A stretch of 64,000 nt of DNA from Codonopsis lanceolata (Eukaryota > Streptophyta > Magnoliopsida > Asterales > Campanulaceae). A program made the translations under genes and the position numbers. Where the stretch lies: contig CM028379.1 in the NCBI GenBank assembly GCA_013146195.2, positions 94,092,885-94,156,884 of the forward strand, written 5' to 3'. This document shows positions 45,308-56,215 of the stretch, in pieces. How positions within the stretch are numbered: the first letter of the stretch is position 1; the number at the start of each line of letters is the position of its first letter. Under the pieces are notes generated by a model. That model worked only from the letters and a program-made list of their open reading frames with translations, did not search any database and was not told the origin of the DNA.

Positions 45308-45312
45308 TTGTC

Positions 45313-46091
45313 TCCATAATTCGATCAGATTTCAGTGAAGAAGAAGTCAACCTAACAGCTCCTTGCATTTAATGCTTCCAGCATAATAGAATTGTTACTC
45401 ACTTCATCTTCTACAACGGTCTCAAGATGCCCTCATTTATATACCTCCATTGAAGACCAAAAGAATTTAATGCTCTAAATCTATTCAACAACTTCAAGTT
45501 ATCTTACTCAGTGCATTCAAGAGATCACAAACTGATCAACGAAGTCCTCAACAACAACAAGAAGACTACACATTCATTGCTACTTATTTCATTCCTCTTG
45601 TTGTATTCTTTAATTGTTCTTTATCACAGTGAATATTCTGTTTCCCAGTTATTCACTACCAACCACCAAACACAAGTCAAATATTTTGTACATGGTCTAT
45701 TAGAGATTTCTGTAATAAAACTAGTAGAAAACATAGTGCACTTTCAAATCTAAGGTTGACTGCTTTGGTGGTGGACGTAGTACTCTTTATAGTACAAATC
45801 ATCTCAAAATACATGTGTTCATTCTTCTATCGCATTTACTATTTTATATTCTTATCTGTTCTTCAACTTATTTCCTTCAAGCATCAAACTTAAGAGAACA
45901 ACCAAATCTACTAGTAGTGCTTACTAGCAGACTTAGTCTGTCTTGCTTGCAACTCTTCCGCTACTACAACCTTTTCTATATGCTGTTAGTACTTTCTAAA
46001 GGAACCTTTCTCGAAAAGTTTTTAAGTGTAACTAGGCTATTCAACTCCCCCCCCCCCCGCTAGCCTAGTATTGTTCCCTTTGGGACTAACA
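45313..46091 (+). repeat. Right part of the split copia LTR
   Basis: Continues the LTR interrupted at 39408. Ends with 'aggctattcaactccccc', a C12-14 run, 'gctagcctagtattgttccc' and 'gggactaaca', then a PBS. The ending resembles SIRE-type copia LTRs. Confidence 0.65.
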
Positions 46092-46093
46092 AT

Positions 46094-46106
46094 TGGTATT
46101 AGAGCT
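46094..46106 (+). other. Copia primer-binding site
   Basis: TGGTATTAGAGCT, one change from the initiator tRNA-Met consensus TGGTATCAGAGC, 2 nt after the LTR. Confidence 0.8.
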
Positions 46107-46161
46107 TAACTTTTCAAAAACAAGTTTTTTCAAGATTAACCTCTTGAGAGATAAAGATCCC

Positions 46162-47270
46162 ATGGCAGAAACACATTATATGCTACATACGTCAAATACG
46201 AACCACTTCACAATATTAGACGAAGGATATTTCAATGTTTGGAAGAATAAGATAATGTGTCACATGAACTCCATTGATAACAGGTTATGGAAATGTGTGC
46301 TAGAAAGACGTCACGTACCAATTAAGTCAAATCTCCTTGCAAATATTGGTGGTAATCCTCCAGAAGTTGTTAAAGAAGAATCTAAATGGACCGAGGATGA
46401 AAGGAAGCTATTGGAGCTAGATAGTAAAGTAATAAACATAATTACAAGCTCTCTGGACACTAGCACCTACCAACAAGTGATTCGATGTGCTTCTGCCAAA
46501 GAGATGTGGGAAGCTCTTGTAGAATACTAGGAAGGAGACCAAGATACAAGAGACAACATGAAGTACACCTCCATACAACAGTTTGACTCTTTCAAGAAAG
46601 ATCCTAAGGAAACCCTAAGACAAGCGTACGATCGTTTTAGCGAGGTAATTAATAGTTGTTCTTCTCTAGGTAAAACTGGTAGCAAAAAGGAAATAAACAT
46701 GAGATCTCTAGGCTCCCTAGGTAGTCTCTAGCATGTAAAGACTACCGCCATGAAAGAATCTAAAAACTTGAATGAAATGATGAAAGAATCTAAAAACTTG
46801 AATGAAATGACTCTTCGCAGTCTGTATGCAAGTTTGAAGGTTTATGAGCTCGAGATTAGTCAAGCTCTAGAGCAGGACAAGCAGTTCAAAACATTGTCCT
46901 TACCAGCCATGGTACAAGAAGATACTCCAGTTGAAAACAAACCTTCCACTTCCTCCAATGAAAACAATTTTCTTTCTGATGAACAATTTGTTATGTTTAT
47001 AAAACGTTTTAAGAAATTTGCAAAATCTAGTAGGAAGAACACGCACCAGCCTTTCAGAAAAACTGCTGAAACCTCATCTAGTAATGACCTTGTGTGTTAT
47101 AACTGTAAAAATCCTGGTCAGTTTGCTTCTAAATGTCCAAAGCCAAAATTTGAAGCATACCGAAAACCTCCCTATAAGAAATTTCAAAAACAAAGAGGTA
47201 TGTTGGCTAAGGACATCGAGGAAAAGCGGGTCGCTACATGGTTTGAGACTGATTCAGAAGATCGAGGATG
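46162..47270 (+). pseudogene. gag: SIRE-like copia Gag with stops
   Basis: Gag of the copia element, with start ATG 46162 (MAETHYMLHTSNTNHFTILD). UBN2-type core 'YFNVWKNKIMCHMNSIDNRLW' region and 'EMWEALVEY', TAG at 46528-46530, continuation to 'FDSFKKDPKETLRQAYDRF', another stop near 46729, then a frame holding the zinc knuckle CYNCKNPGQFASKC at about 47095. MKESKNLNEM occurs twice in tandem at 46750-46809 through a 33-bp duplication. The frame closes at TGA 47269. Confidence 0.85.
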
Positions 47271-48292
47271 AGGAGGATTTTGAGCAAGTCAACATATACT
47301 TAATAGCTCAAGAATCAAGTCTCACCTATGATTCTAAAAATGAATTCGAGATCTCGCCTTCCCCTTTTGAAGAGGCTGAGAGCAATTGCGAGAACTTTAG
47401 TAAGGAAAAACTGCTCAAGGATAATCAAGATATGCTTGAGGAGTTCAATACCTTCAGAAAAGCCTACATAAAGCTTGCGAAGAACTATGATAAGCTTGCT
47501 GCTGAGAAATCTGTGCTGGTAGCAGAGGTGCAAACTCTCAATGGCTGTCAGCGGGAGAGTATCAAGCTAAAAGAAGAAAACAAATTCCTATGTGACAAAG
47601 CCGATTGCCTAATTGAGCATATCAAAGGGCTAAACCAGGAGAAAGAGGTCTTGCAAAAGACCATTGACTCCTGGAACAGCTCTAAGGAAACATTTGAAGG
47701 AATCCTCTCAATCCAAAAGCCAAGTGGAGATAAATCAAGCTTAGGTTATAATGATGAGCACAACTTAGTAAACTCTTTTGTCACATAGAAAGGTGAATCC
47801 TCCAAGACTGCTGATGATCTTTCCTTCTCTTAACAAACCTTTGGTAACAAAGGTAAACGTGGACTTGGCTATACCAGTGTTCCATACATTTACCCCAAGG
47901 CTCACAAAGGGAAAGCCAAAGTAGCTACTTCTAATGAGAAGCTTGATAAAGGTACAACAGAGAAATCTAAGTCTATCAACAGCAGCTCTGTTAAGGCAAA
48001 GTCTACTAGCTCTAAACACATGAAATCTCTGCTAGCACCTAGCAAGTTTGTCAAAGAAAAAGCCAATGCTCTGAAGCTTGCTAATGTTAAGCTTAAGGGA
48101 ATTCTGGTGGATGCTCCTAGGTCTCCTAACAACAGATCAGCCAAGGCTAGGTCTATTGTTAATAGACCCAGGAACATTCATAATAAACCTCTCAAGCCTA
48201 CTGTCAACAAGTCTGTTGAACCTAAGAGTGTTGTTGGAAAGAAAGAAAATCATAAGCATTCTACAACAAAAGCAGATTACAGTTCTCCATAA
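47271..48292 (+). pseudogene. Copia Gag C-terminal coiled-coil region
   Basis: Shifted frame from about 47220 to TAG 47786, reading DEEDFEQVNIYLIAQESS then heptad-like stretches (LLKDNQDMLEEFNTFRKAYI, LNQEKEVLQKTIDSW). Then a lysine/serine-rich low-complexity part to about 48290 (KFVKEKANALKLANVKLKGI). Long coiled-coil tails are characteristic of SIRE-type gag-pol proteins. Several frame breaks are present. Confidence 0.65.
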
Positions 48293-48479
48293 AACTTTCA
48301 CCTTTGCCACTCTTGCAACTGTTTAGGCCATCTAGCTCCAGAATGTCTGCTAAGGTTCACACCGAAATCTAAGAGACCTAGTTCTCTCAAGGTTAATCAG
48401 GTATGGGTTCCAAAAAGTTGCTAATCATCAGGATCCGAAAGAAAATAAAGGGGACCTTTTTCCTTGATATTTTCAGGTT

Positions 48480-48851
48480 TGCTTCATGGCTATAGATTCA
48501 AAAGACAAGGACATCTAGTACCTCGATAGTGGATGTTCAAGGCACATGATAGGGAATAGAAGTCTACTTTCAAATATAGCTGAAGCTAAAGGTCTGATGG
48601 TGATCTTCGGTGACAATGTAAGAGGGAACACAATTGGGCATGGCTCTATCTCTAGAGGAAATCTTACCATCAGCAAGGTTTCTCTAGTGAGTGGCTTAAA
48701 GGACAATCTTTTGAGCATATCTCAATTCTGCGATAAGGGTCTTATCTGTCAATTCTCCTCCAACCAATGCCTCATCAAAGATAGTGAATATTGCTCAACA
48801 CTGCTGACCGAAAATAGACAAGGAAATGTCTATGTCGTGGACTTAAATTAA
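48480..48851 (+). pseudogene. Copia aspartic protease
   Basis: Reads MAIDSKDKDI, a TAG where Trp is expected, then YLDSGCSRHMIGN with the DSG active site, GDNVRGNTIGHGSI and LISISQFCDKG-like substrate-binding segments. Protease part of the copia polyprotein, disabled by the stop. Confidence 0.85.
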
Positions 48852-48889
48852 TTTGGAAGATCCTCCAACCTTTGCCTAGTTACCAACAA

Positions 48890-49775
48890 CATTCATGACA
48901 ACAGCTGGCTTTGGCACAAACGTCTCAGTCACCTCAACTTCAAGTACCTCTCCAAGCTTTCTAACTAAGGTCTTATTAAAGGTCTACCTAAGGTGTCTAC
49001 CGACCACGACAAAAGTTGTAAAGCTTGTCAACTAGGAAAACTTTTCAAGTCTCCCTTCAAAAACAAGCCTGTTATGTCTACTTCTAGACCTCTTCAACTT
49101 CTGCACATGGATCTCTTTGGACCAATCTCTACTATCAGTATCTCTGGAGATAAGTGCGCTCTTGTAGTAGTTGATGACTACTCTAGATTCACTTGGATCG
49201 AAACCATGACAACAAAAGATGAGACATACGATCTTATCACCACACTTTTCAGAAGACTTCAATCTCAAAAGCTTGAAGAGATAAGTGACATAAGATCAGA
49301 CAACGGCACCGAATTTAAGAACAATGGTATCGAAAAATATTGTGATGACCACATGATCGGCCACAACTTATCTACTGCTGGAACACCTCAAAAAAATGGT
49401 GTAGCTGAACGAAATAACATAACACTTATTGAAGTAGCAAGAACTATGCTGGCAGAAGCTAAACTTCCTAAGTATTTTTGGGCAGAAGTTGTTAACACTG
49501 CTTGCTTTACTCAGAATCGATCTTTGGTAAACAAGTTTCATAATAATACTCTTTATGAAATAAGGAGATGAAGAGCCTCAAATGTAGGTTTTTTCAAAAT
49601 CTTCGACTATATATGTTTTATTCTTTATAATTGAAAAGAATATAGAGGCAAATTTGATTCAAAAGCAGACAAAGGAATTTTTCTGAGTTATTCCAAACAT
49701 TCAAAAGTATTTCGTATTTTTAATAAAATTGCTTTAAAAATTAGTGAATCTGTGCATGTTACTTTTGATGAATTC
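48890..49775 (+). pseudogene. Copia integrase
   Basis: A GAG-pre-integrase zinc-binding region (WLWHKRLSHLNFKYLSKLSN, stop near 48967, then CKACQLGK) precedes the rve core. D (HMDLFGPISTISISGDK), D (ISDIRSDNGTEFKNN) and E (TPQKNGVAERNN) form the catalytic DDE triad. The frame breaks at TGA 49569, but downstream text still reads KYRGKFDSKADKGIFLSYS and HVTFDEFDL. Would have inserted element DNA into the nuclear genome. Now inactive. Confidence 0.9.
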
Positions 49776-50303
49776 GATTTATTATAGCCTCGAGTGGCTC
49801 CAAATGTTGCTAATGATTCTGATAATGTTGAGACAGGTACAAATAAATATTCTAATTCATCAACTTCACAGGATCCTCCAACAGCAACATCTTATATTCC
49901 TCCGAACCCAGTACCAGCACACTTCAACCCTGCTGGTCCCTCCTCAAACTCTTCTATTGATCCTGAACCCATCTCTTCTGATATACCTCAAACCCCTTTG
50001 TTGATCGCTTATCCATCTTCTATACCAGAAAATGAAGGTTACGAAGAACCTATCTCTTCTGAACCTGATTTTGGTGAAACATCTTCTCCACCTACTCTAG
50101 AAACCTTCAGGGAAGAACCCATCAGAAATGATCTTCCTCCAACTATTAGAGAAGCAAGAGGTCATCCAATCTCTCAAATCATTGGTGATCTCAATACAGG
50201 AATTCGTACAAGAATGAGTGTTCGAAATAAGACTATATTTGCATTCGCATTCGCCTCTGAGACTACTTATGCCCATGCATCTCACAATCGTCACCCTTTC
50301 TAG
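49776..50303 (+). pseudogene. Copia linker before missing reverse transcriptase
   Basis: Proline/serine-rich linker (SNSSTSQDPPTATSYIPPNP) ending at GDLNTGIRTRMSVRN, the position just before the reverse transcriptase domain in copia elements. The frame stops at 50301 and no reverse transcriptase or RNase H follows, so the element is truncated here. Confidence 0.75.
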
Positions 50304-50464
50304 TTTCTTCTACAAAGTTCTACACACCTAACGTTTCTCTATCTTGCTCTAGCCTCCAACCTCTCGCTCCGAGACGGCTGCACCTTTAAGAGCGAGCATC
50401 TTCAAGAACGAGCATCTTTTTCTTCGGCTTTGAAATCTGGGTTTATTTTGTTTGAGATCTGGGT

Positions 50465-50830
50465 TCATCTCCAAGTAGTTACAGGCTCTCCCAAAACAAG
50501 ATATCCACCAAGGATCATCACATCTTCTAAAGTGATAATGGTTCCTCCCCATGGAAACACAAATGTGTTTGTTTCAGGGCACCAATATTCGGATAACCCC
50601 ATTACCAATTCTTGATTACACCGTACTTCATAGATAGAACTCATTAGGGCATTGTAGATGATGGCTTGAATCCATATGGGGGTGTAGTTTTGAGCCAATC
50701 GATCAACCAATTATTTCCATTTTGTCTAGGAAAATTTCCAGCCTCTAAAAAGGACCTTCGAAGACCAATGTTGCAGATCACAGAGGAGAACTTCAGACAG
50801 TCGAGGTGTATTGGGATTCTAACCAAGATA
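50465..50830 (-). pseudogene. Plant mobile domain (PMD/MAIL-like) fragment
   Basis: Minus-strand frame containing LSEYWCPETNTFVFPWGGTI then TITLEDVMILGGYLVLGEPV, the most conserved signature of the plant mobile domain (aminotransferase-like, MAIN/MAIL) family. Upstream text reads LEAGNFPRQNGNNWLIDWLK in a neighbouring frame. Family members occur both as nuclear host proteins and as passengers in transposons. The fragment is about 120 codons where full domains have several hundred residues, with no intact start or end. Confidence 0.75.
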
Positions 50831-51430
50831 TGTGTATGTTTCCATGTATGTTTAAAGTAATACTAATAAAATATTTTCATGTATGTTTAAAGGTAAATGA
50901 ATTGATAATAAATAATGGTTTATGAATTGATAATAAATAAAATAATAATAAATAAATACATTTTTGCGGGCTTGCTCGTTTTGTCCGTGGCCCTACGCGG
51001 AGATGATTGGGCCAAGAGATTCAAGGACCGTCAAGTTTGCGGGTTTTCCCACCCCAACTCGTACAACATCGGGCTTTTCTGGCCTGTGGATAAACCCGCC
51101 ACATTTACCTATTTTGACAGCTCTACTTGTTTGTGTTTATACCATACAAGAGTTGATAGAAGAATTATGTGATCTGGAAAGTGACACTGTTGATGAATGT
51201 GATGTTTCCCCCCGACCGTGAAGCTAGGACATTATTTGTGAATTGGACGAGAAGATAAAACAATTCACTGCCCTTGTGCCTGGAACGACTTCTTTATAAA
51301 TTAAGCCCCTAAGCTGTTAGAGTTAGATCAATCAACCCTAGTTTTTTAGTAGTGCCAGGGGCACTTAATGAGTACTTTGATACTGCTTTATTCGGGACTT
51401 ACAACGATGGCTATTAATAACTTAGATTAT
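50831..51430. other. Intergenic sequence, no gene seen
   Basis: Includes two copies of 'atgaattgataataaataa' near 50897-50940 and a moderately GC-rich block (50975-51130) with a short open frame without recognised homology. Confidence 0.4.
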
Positions 51431-53055
51431 GTTTGTTTTACGGAAAATTATTTTCGAAAAAAGTTTCTCATTTTTTAGTGTTTGGTAACCTTAGGAAAAT
51501 GTAGTCAACGTAAAAGTTTTTTCGAGATAACAGAAAATGAAGTCTTCTTTTCAGAAAATGACTTACGGATTCATTTTTCGTAAATCATTTTTCAAATGTT
51601 CGATCACTCCTCCGCCCCTCCCACAATTACACATATTTATACACACGTACAATACTTCACTCAACAAATAAATTGTTTATAAATATAAATGAAGTTTGTG
51701 CAAACTATATATAAAGGGAAAGACTATTTTCACTACAATTTTTGCTTATCCACTACATCCTTAATAATTGCATCAAATAAATATATGTTTGGACAAAATT
51801 ACCCCTTAAGTACTTGCTCTTTTTAAGTTAACTAATCAAGTTATTTTCCTAATTACCTTTTAACAATATTTTTTATTTCCAACATTTATGAACAACATAG
51901 TTATTCTATTATTATTTTTACTTTTTGTAATGACTTTATTAATTAATCTTATAACTAAAGTTATTTTGTATAATAAAAAATATCATAAGAACATTTTTTC
52001 TACAAAATTTTGAGTAGATATATGTTCATTGGTTATGGAAAAAATTTAAAGTGAAATTTAAATGATGCAATAGTAAAATAATCGAATAGTAAAATCATAA
52101 TATAAAATAGTATCGTAATATTTAATTATTTTGTCTACCTTTATAATTGATTCAAAAATTTAATTCTTGAGTTGATTGAAACCAATATTCAGTTTAAAAT
52201 ATACCATAATAATTGAATTGATATTTTAAAATAATATTTTTAAAATAAATTAGAATATTAATTTTTGATAATAAAATATCCAATATAATCTAAAATGGTA
52301 GAAAATGTATTAATCATATTATTTTTATGATGATGGAATATGAAACGTGAGTGATTACATAAATTGATCAAACATATTTATTAGCCAAAAAAAATAAGTA
52401 CATTGTTTGTTAAGAATTAAAATGTTAAGAATATAAATAGAATAATTATGTTGTCTATTGATGTTTAATCAAAAAAATAATGTTAGAAGGTAATTAAGAA
52501 AGTATCTTGATTAATCAACTTAAAAAAAGTAGTTTTGTCCAAACTAGTATTTATTTAATACAATAATTAAGGATATAGTGGATAAGCAAAAAGTGTAGTG
52601 AAAATAGCTTATTCCTATATAAATTATAATTTTAATAAATACTCACTGCGTCCTAAAATTAGAGTTCACTATATTATTTAGGAACGTCCCAAATTTTGTT
52701 CATTTTCTTTTTTTAATTTTTTCATATCAATTATCATTTTTTTTAATTCGTATTTGTGAGATTGAAAAAAGATGTAACTTATTGATTTGACATCACTAAT
52801 AATAAATTGAGGGTTGCTAAAGGAACATTAATTAATGTTCAACACTATTTTATATTCAATATGAATATTAATATTATAATATACTTTTTGTATTTATTCA
52901 AAATTTGTTTTTCATAACATTTTTCGTACGTTTATCAAATACCCGAAAATATATTCCTCAAAAGATTTACCAAACGCTTGAAAATAAAATATTTTTATTT
53001 TACAAATATTATTTTTTGAAAATTATTTTTTATAGTTTATTTTCCGTAAAACAAA
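51431..53055. mobile_element. Large inverted-repeat element (outer)
   Basis: Left end GTTTGTTTTACGGAAAATTA, right end reversed GTTTGTTTTACGGAAAATAA. Inner words of both arms also match ('tttggta' with 'gtttggtaa', 'ttttcgaaaaa' with 'ttttcaaaaa'). No clear target duplication. Contains a second inverted-repeat element at 51724-52607. Confidence 0.55.
51724..52607. mobile_element. Inverted-repeat element nested inside the outer one
   Basis: Left CTATTTTCACTACAATTTTT then GCTTATCCACTACATCC. Right reversed CTATTTTCACTACACTTTTT then GCTTATCCACTATATCC. The arms match over about 115 bp, including 'gtttggacaaaa'. The interior is very AT-rich and non-coding. Confidence 0.75.
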
Positions 53056-53149
53056 CGAAAGCCTTGACAGTTGACAACAGTATTTATAACATGGCGATCA
53101 ACTTGTCAATTGTCATGCAGTCGCTTTGCGAATCACAAACAGAAACAAC

Positions 53150-53854
53150 TAGGGGTGGAATCGGGACGGGACTCATCCCGATACCCCTCATTCCGATCAC
53201 GTTCCGATAGAATTCGGGATTTTAATTTTCTTCCCGATCTCGTTCCCGATAAGTGTTGGGACCCGATGAATCGGGATCCCGACAGTTCGGGAGAGAAAAA
53301 TCCAGTAATCCCAACTATAATATTTATGAACAATATTTTCTAACACTAAAATATTTTTAAAATGTCTCTATTATGATTAAAATTTCAAACTGTATATTTA
53401 CAAGTATACTTGAATATTTACTTAACTGTATATTTATGAACAAAATGCACCCCTCACTCGCAGGAGAAGAGCTACACTAAGTGTAGAAACGTGATAGATA
53501 AAAAAAAACCACAACATTAATTGTGAAAATAAATTTAACAAACATCATTAAGTAATTTTAGCAAACACAAAATAGACATTGTTTAACACTCACAATATTT
53601 ATAAAAAATATAAAATATAAAAACATAGTCGGGACGGATCGGGATTCGGGAATCCCGACGGGATTGATAGTCGGGACGGGTCAGGAATCCCGACGGGATT
53701 GATAGTTTTCCCCAAATACCGTTCCAAAATAAATTGGGACGAAAAAAATCTCAACAAAGTCGGGATCGGGATTTATCGGGATCGAAAAATATCGAAACGA
53801 GATCAGATCGAGCGTCGGGACGGGTCAGAAAAAACTGGACTTTTGCCAGCCCTA
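53150..53854. mobile_element. Non-autonomous hAT element, 705 bp
   Basis: Termini TAGGGGTGGAA and, reversed, TAGGGCTGGCAA are hAT-type. An exact 8-bp target duplication GAAACAAC stands at 53142-53149 and 53855-53862. Subterminal regions are unusually GC-rich with many 'cgggac/gtcccg'-type words in both orientations ('atcgggacggg', 'atcccgacgggat'), which may bind transposase as subterminal repeats of hAT elements do. No transposase frame. Confidence 0.88.
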
Positions 53855-53947
53855 GAAACAACACAACAATGTCTTCACAAAATTGGGGTCGAGACATTGG
53901 TCTATCATAGTTGCTTAAAAAATCCACTCGATCAAGACATAAATATA

Positions 53948-53954
<7 letters not shown>

Positions 53955-54007
<53 letters not shown>
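53955..54007. repeat. (TA)n microsatellite
   Basis: Uninterrupted TA dinucleotides for about 53 bp. Confidence 0.9.
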
Positions 54008-54010
<3 letters not shown>

Positions 54011-54711
54011 CTATTTTAGACAGTTTTCCATCTAAAACAATTTTCTAAAAATAAGGCATTATTAATCAGATCTCATTTAATGTAATATTAAATTAAAGAT
54101 TAAATATATCAACAAATTTGTTTGGAATAAACCATAAGGGGTGGTCTAGACGTAAAGTTGAGGTTTTACAAAATATGAGTTCAGGTTTTATCCCTTCGCA
54201 TGCTCCCTTAGAGGAAAGATCTACAAAAAAAAATGTTCAACTTTAATTATTTAAACTGTATTTATTTATAAAAAAATATTAGCTTGGAATATATCAACAT
54301 GGCAAAATCAACTCAATCAAATTAAAGAATGATGAATTCTTTAATTTCCCCTCTTTTCACAAACAAAACCCTTCCATTCCTACCCTTAATCATTGTATCT
54401 TTGAAATTAATGGCATTCAATTGTCATGAATTTTTTTATTTGTATAATAAATTTGTGATCAATTGATGTAATTCTAGTGGTTGAAATTTGACTATTTAAT
54501 TTTAACAAATCATATCCGGCTATTCATTGAAGTAATATGTTTTTTTTAATGTTTTTTTATCTTTGTTTTGCTCTATTATAATTCAATTCAAAAAAAAATA
54601 TTCGCACATTTAACACATAAGTGTAAAACTAGTTATTTATAAATAATTAAATATTTGCTTGTCGGATCTCCTTCATGAATTTGATTCCTACTTGATTGTT
54701 TGTTATTACTT
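54008..54711. other. AT-rich intergenic sequence, no gene seen
   Basis: No open frame of note and no recognisable repeat termini. Confidence 0.4.
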
Positions 54712-54715
54712 ACTA

Positions 54716-54976
54716 CTCCCTCCGTCTCTAAATTATCGTCCTAGTTGACTCGATGTACAGATTAAGAAAAAACAATTGACTTGATTATTTATATTGGTTT
54801 AATGTGTAGTTTCCTTTAAAGCTCATGTGTATGTGGCACATAATTAAAGTAAGGTGAAAAAGTAAGGGTAAAGTGATAAACGTAATGTTCTAAAAATATA
54901 AGTTTCAAACTGAATAATTATTTTGAAATGGATAAAAAAAAAAAAAAGGACGATAATTTAGGGACAGAGGAGGGAG
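54716..54976. mobile_element. Stowaway-like MITE, second subfamily
   Basis: TA-flanked. CTCCCTCCGTCTCTAAATTA at left and, reversed, CTCCCTCCTCTGTCCCTAAA at right. Interior 'gtcctagttgactcgatgta'. Relative of 17263-17509. Confidence 0.8.
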
Positions 54977-55569
54977 TACTTTCTTATCCCAAAAAAAAAT
55001 AGATCACTACTTTTAAAAGTTAAGTCGTCACATCAAACATTTGTATAGGAGCTAGCCGAACATGTACATGACCTTGTACAAATTCTTAAATAAAATCTTC
55101 ATTTTTTGGTTAAGAGTTTCAATTTAAAAGTTAATTTTTTAAAAAAATGACATTCTGAATAATCTATTAGTAATAAAATAATTTTTTATGACATAATTTT
55201 TTAAAATAAATTTTTTTAATTAAATATCTCAAAATAAAATAACAGACCTTTTGTTGGAACGGAAGAGCAATTTGTACTACGAATTGCTTACCATTTTCAG
55301 ACATGGCAACAATTGAAACTTTTACACCAACATAACATCGCGTCTAAACATGTCTCCCGACCTGTTTACTTTAACTTGATTTTGAACCCTACTTAGAAGG
55401 GGTTTAACGAGGTAGTATATAGGAATAAAAGAGGTTTTATCACGTACAACAGGGTATCATACCCTCAATCAAACCGATATTATTTGTGATATTTTAATTT
55501 CAGTCTCCAGGGCTGAGACGTCCAAATTTTCAGAATCAGCCGCCCATCTCTCTCTCACCAAATAAAGAA

Positions 55570-56215
55570 TGGGCCTCATTAATTTATTTTTCTTTTTCTT
55601 TGATTTTTGGTTTTTTTGTAATAAAAAAATATTTTAAAAAAACACACATTTTCATCTATAAATAGAGACTTGGTCTGACTCATTTGAAAACCAAATTAAA
55701 TTTTTCAAATTTTAAAGTTATTGAAGATAAAGATGGTGGGGTATAAAAGATTATTGGGGTTTGTACCAAGCTGTTGCATGAGTTTTTTGTTTGGGTAGTT
55801 TATGAGTATCAAATAAATTTTTATATTCATTTGTAATGAGTTTTGTATTAAAAGGGGATCAAAGATGATCCTTTGTTGTACATGGTCTTAGGTCATGTAC
55901 AACCGAGTATCTAGTCTGCTATTCATTTAATATTTTACTCATTAAAAATGAATATAAAAATTTATTAAATATACATAAGTTACTCAAACAAAAAAAAACA
56001 TAAAACAACTTGGCACAAACTTCAATAATCTTTCACATCCGACCATCTTTATCTCCAATAGCTTCAAAATTTAGAAAAAAATCATTTTGGGTCCAAATGA
56101 GTCAAATTAAGTCTTTATTAATAGATAAAAATATGTATTTTTAAAAAAATGGTTTTTAAAAAAAAATTGCAAAAAGGCCGAAAATCAAAGGAAAAAGAGA
56201 GAGAGAGAGAGAGAA
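55570..56215. repeat. Long imperfect foldback (~280-bp arms)
   Basis: The left arm (from 'ctttttctttgatttttggt' through 'aaaccaaattaaatttttca' and 'ttattgaagataaagatggt' to 'atattcatttgtaatgag') is mirrored by the right arm (reverse complement of about 55930-56215). The loop carries a second short hairpin (ttgtacatg / catgtacaa at about 55877-55903). A TATAAATA box at 55657 lies within the left arm. No coding content. The structure is that of a young foldback MITE or an inverted duplication able to give hairpin RNA. Confidence 0.75.
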
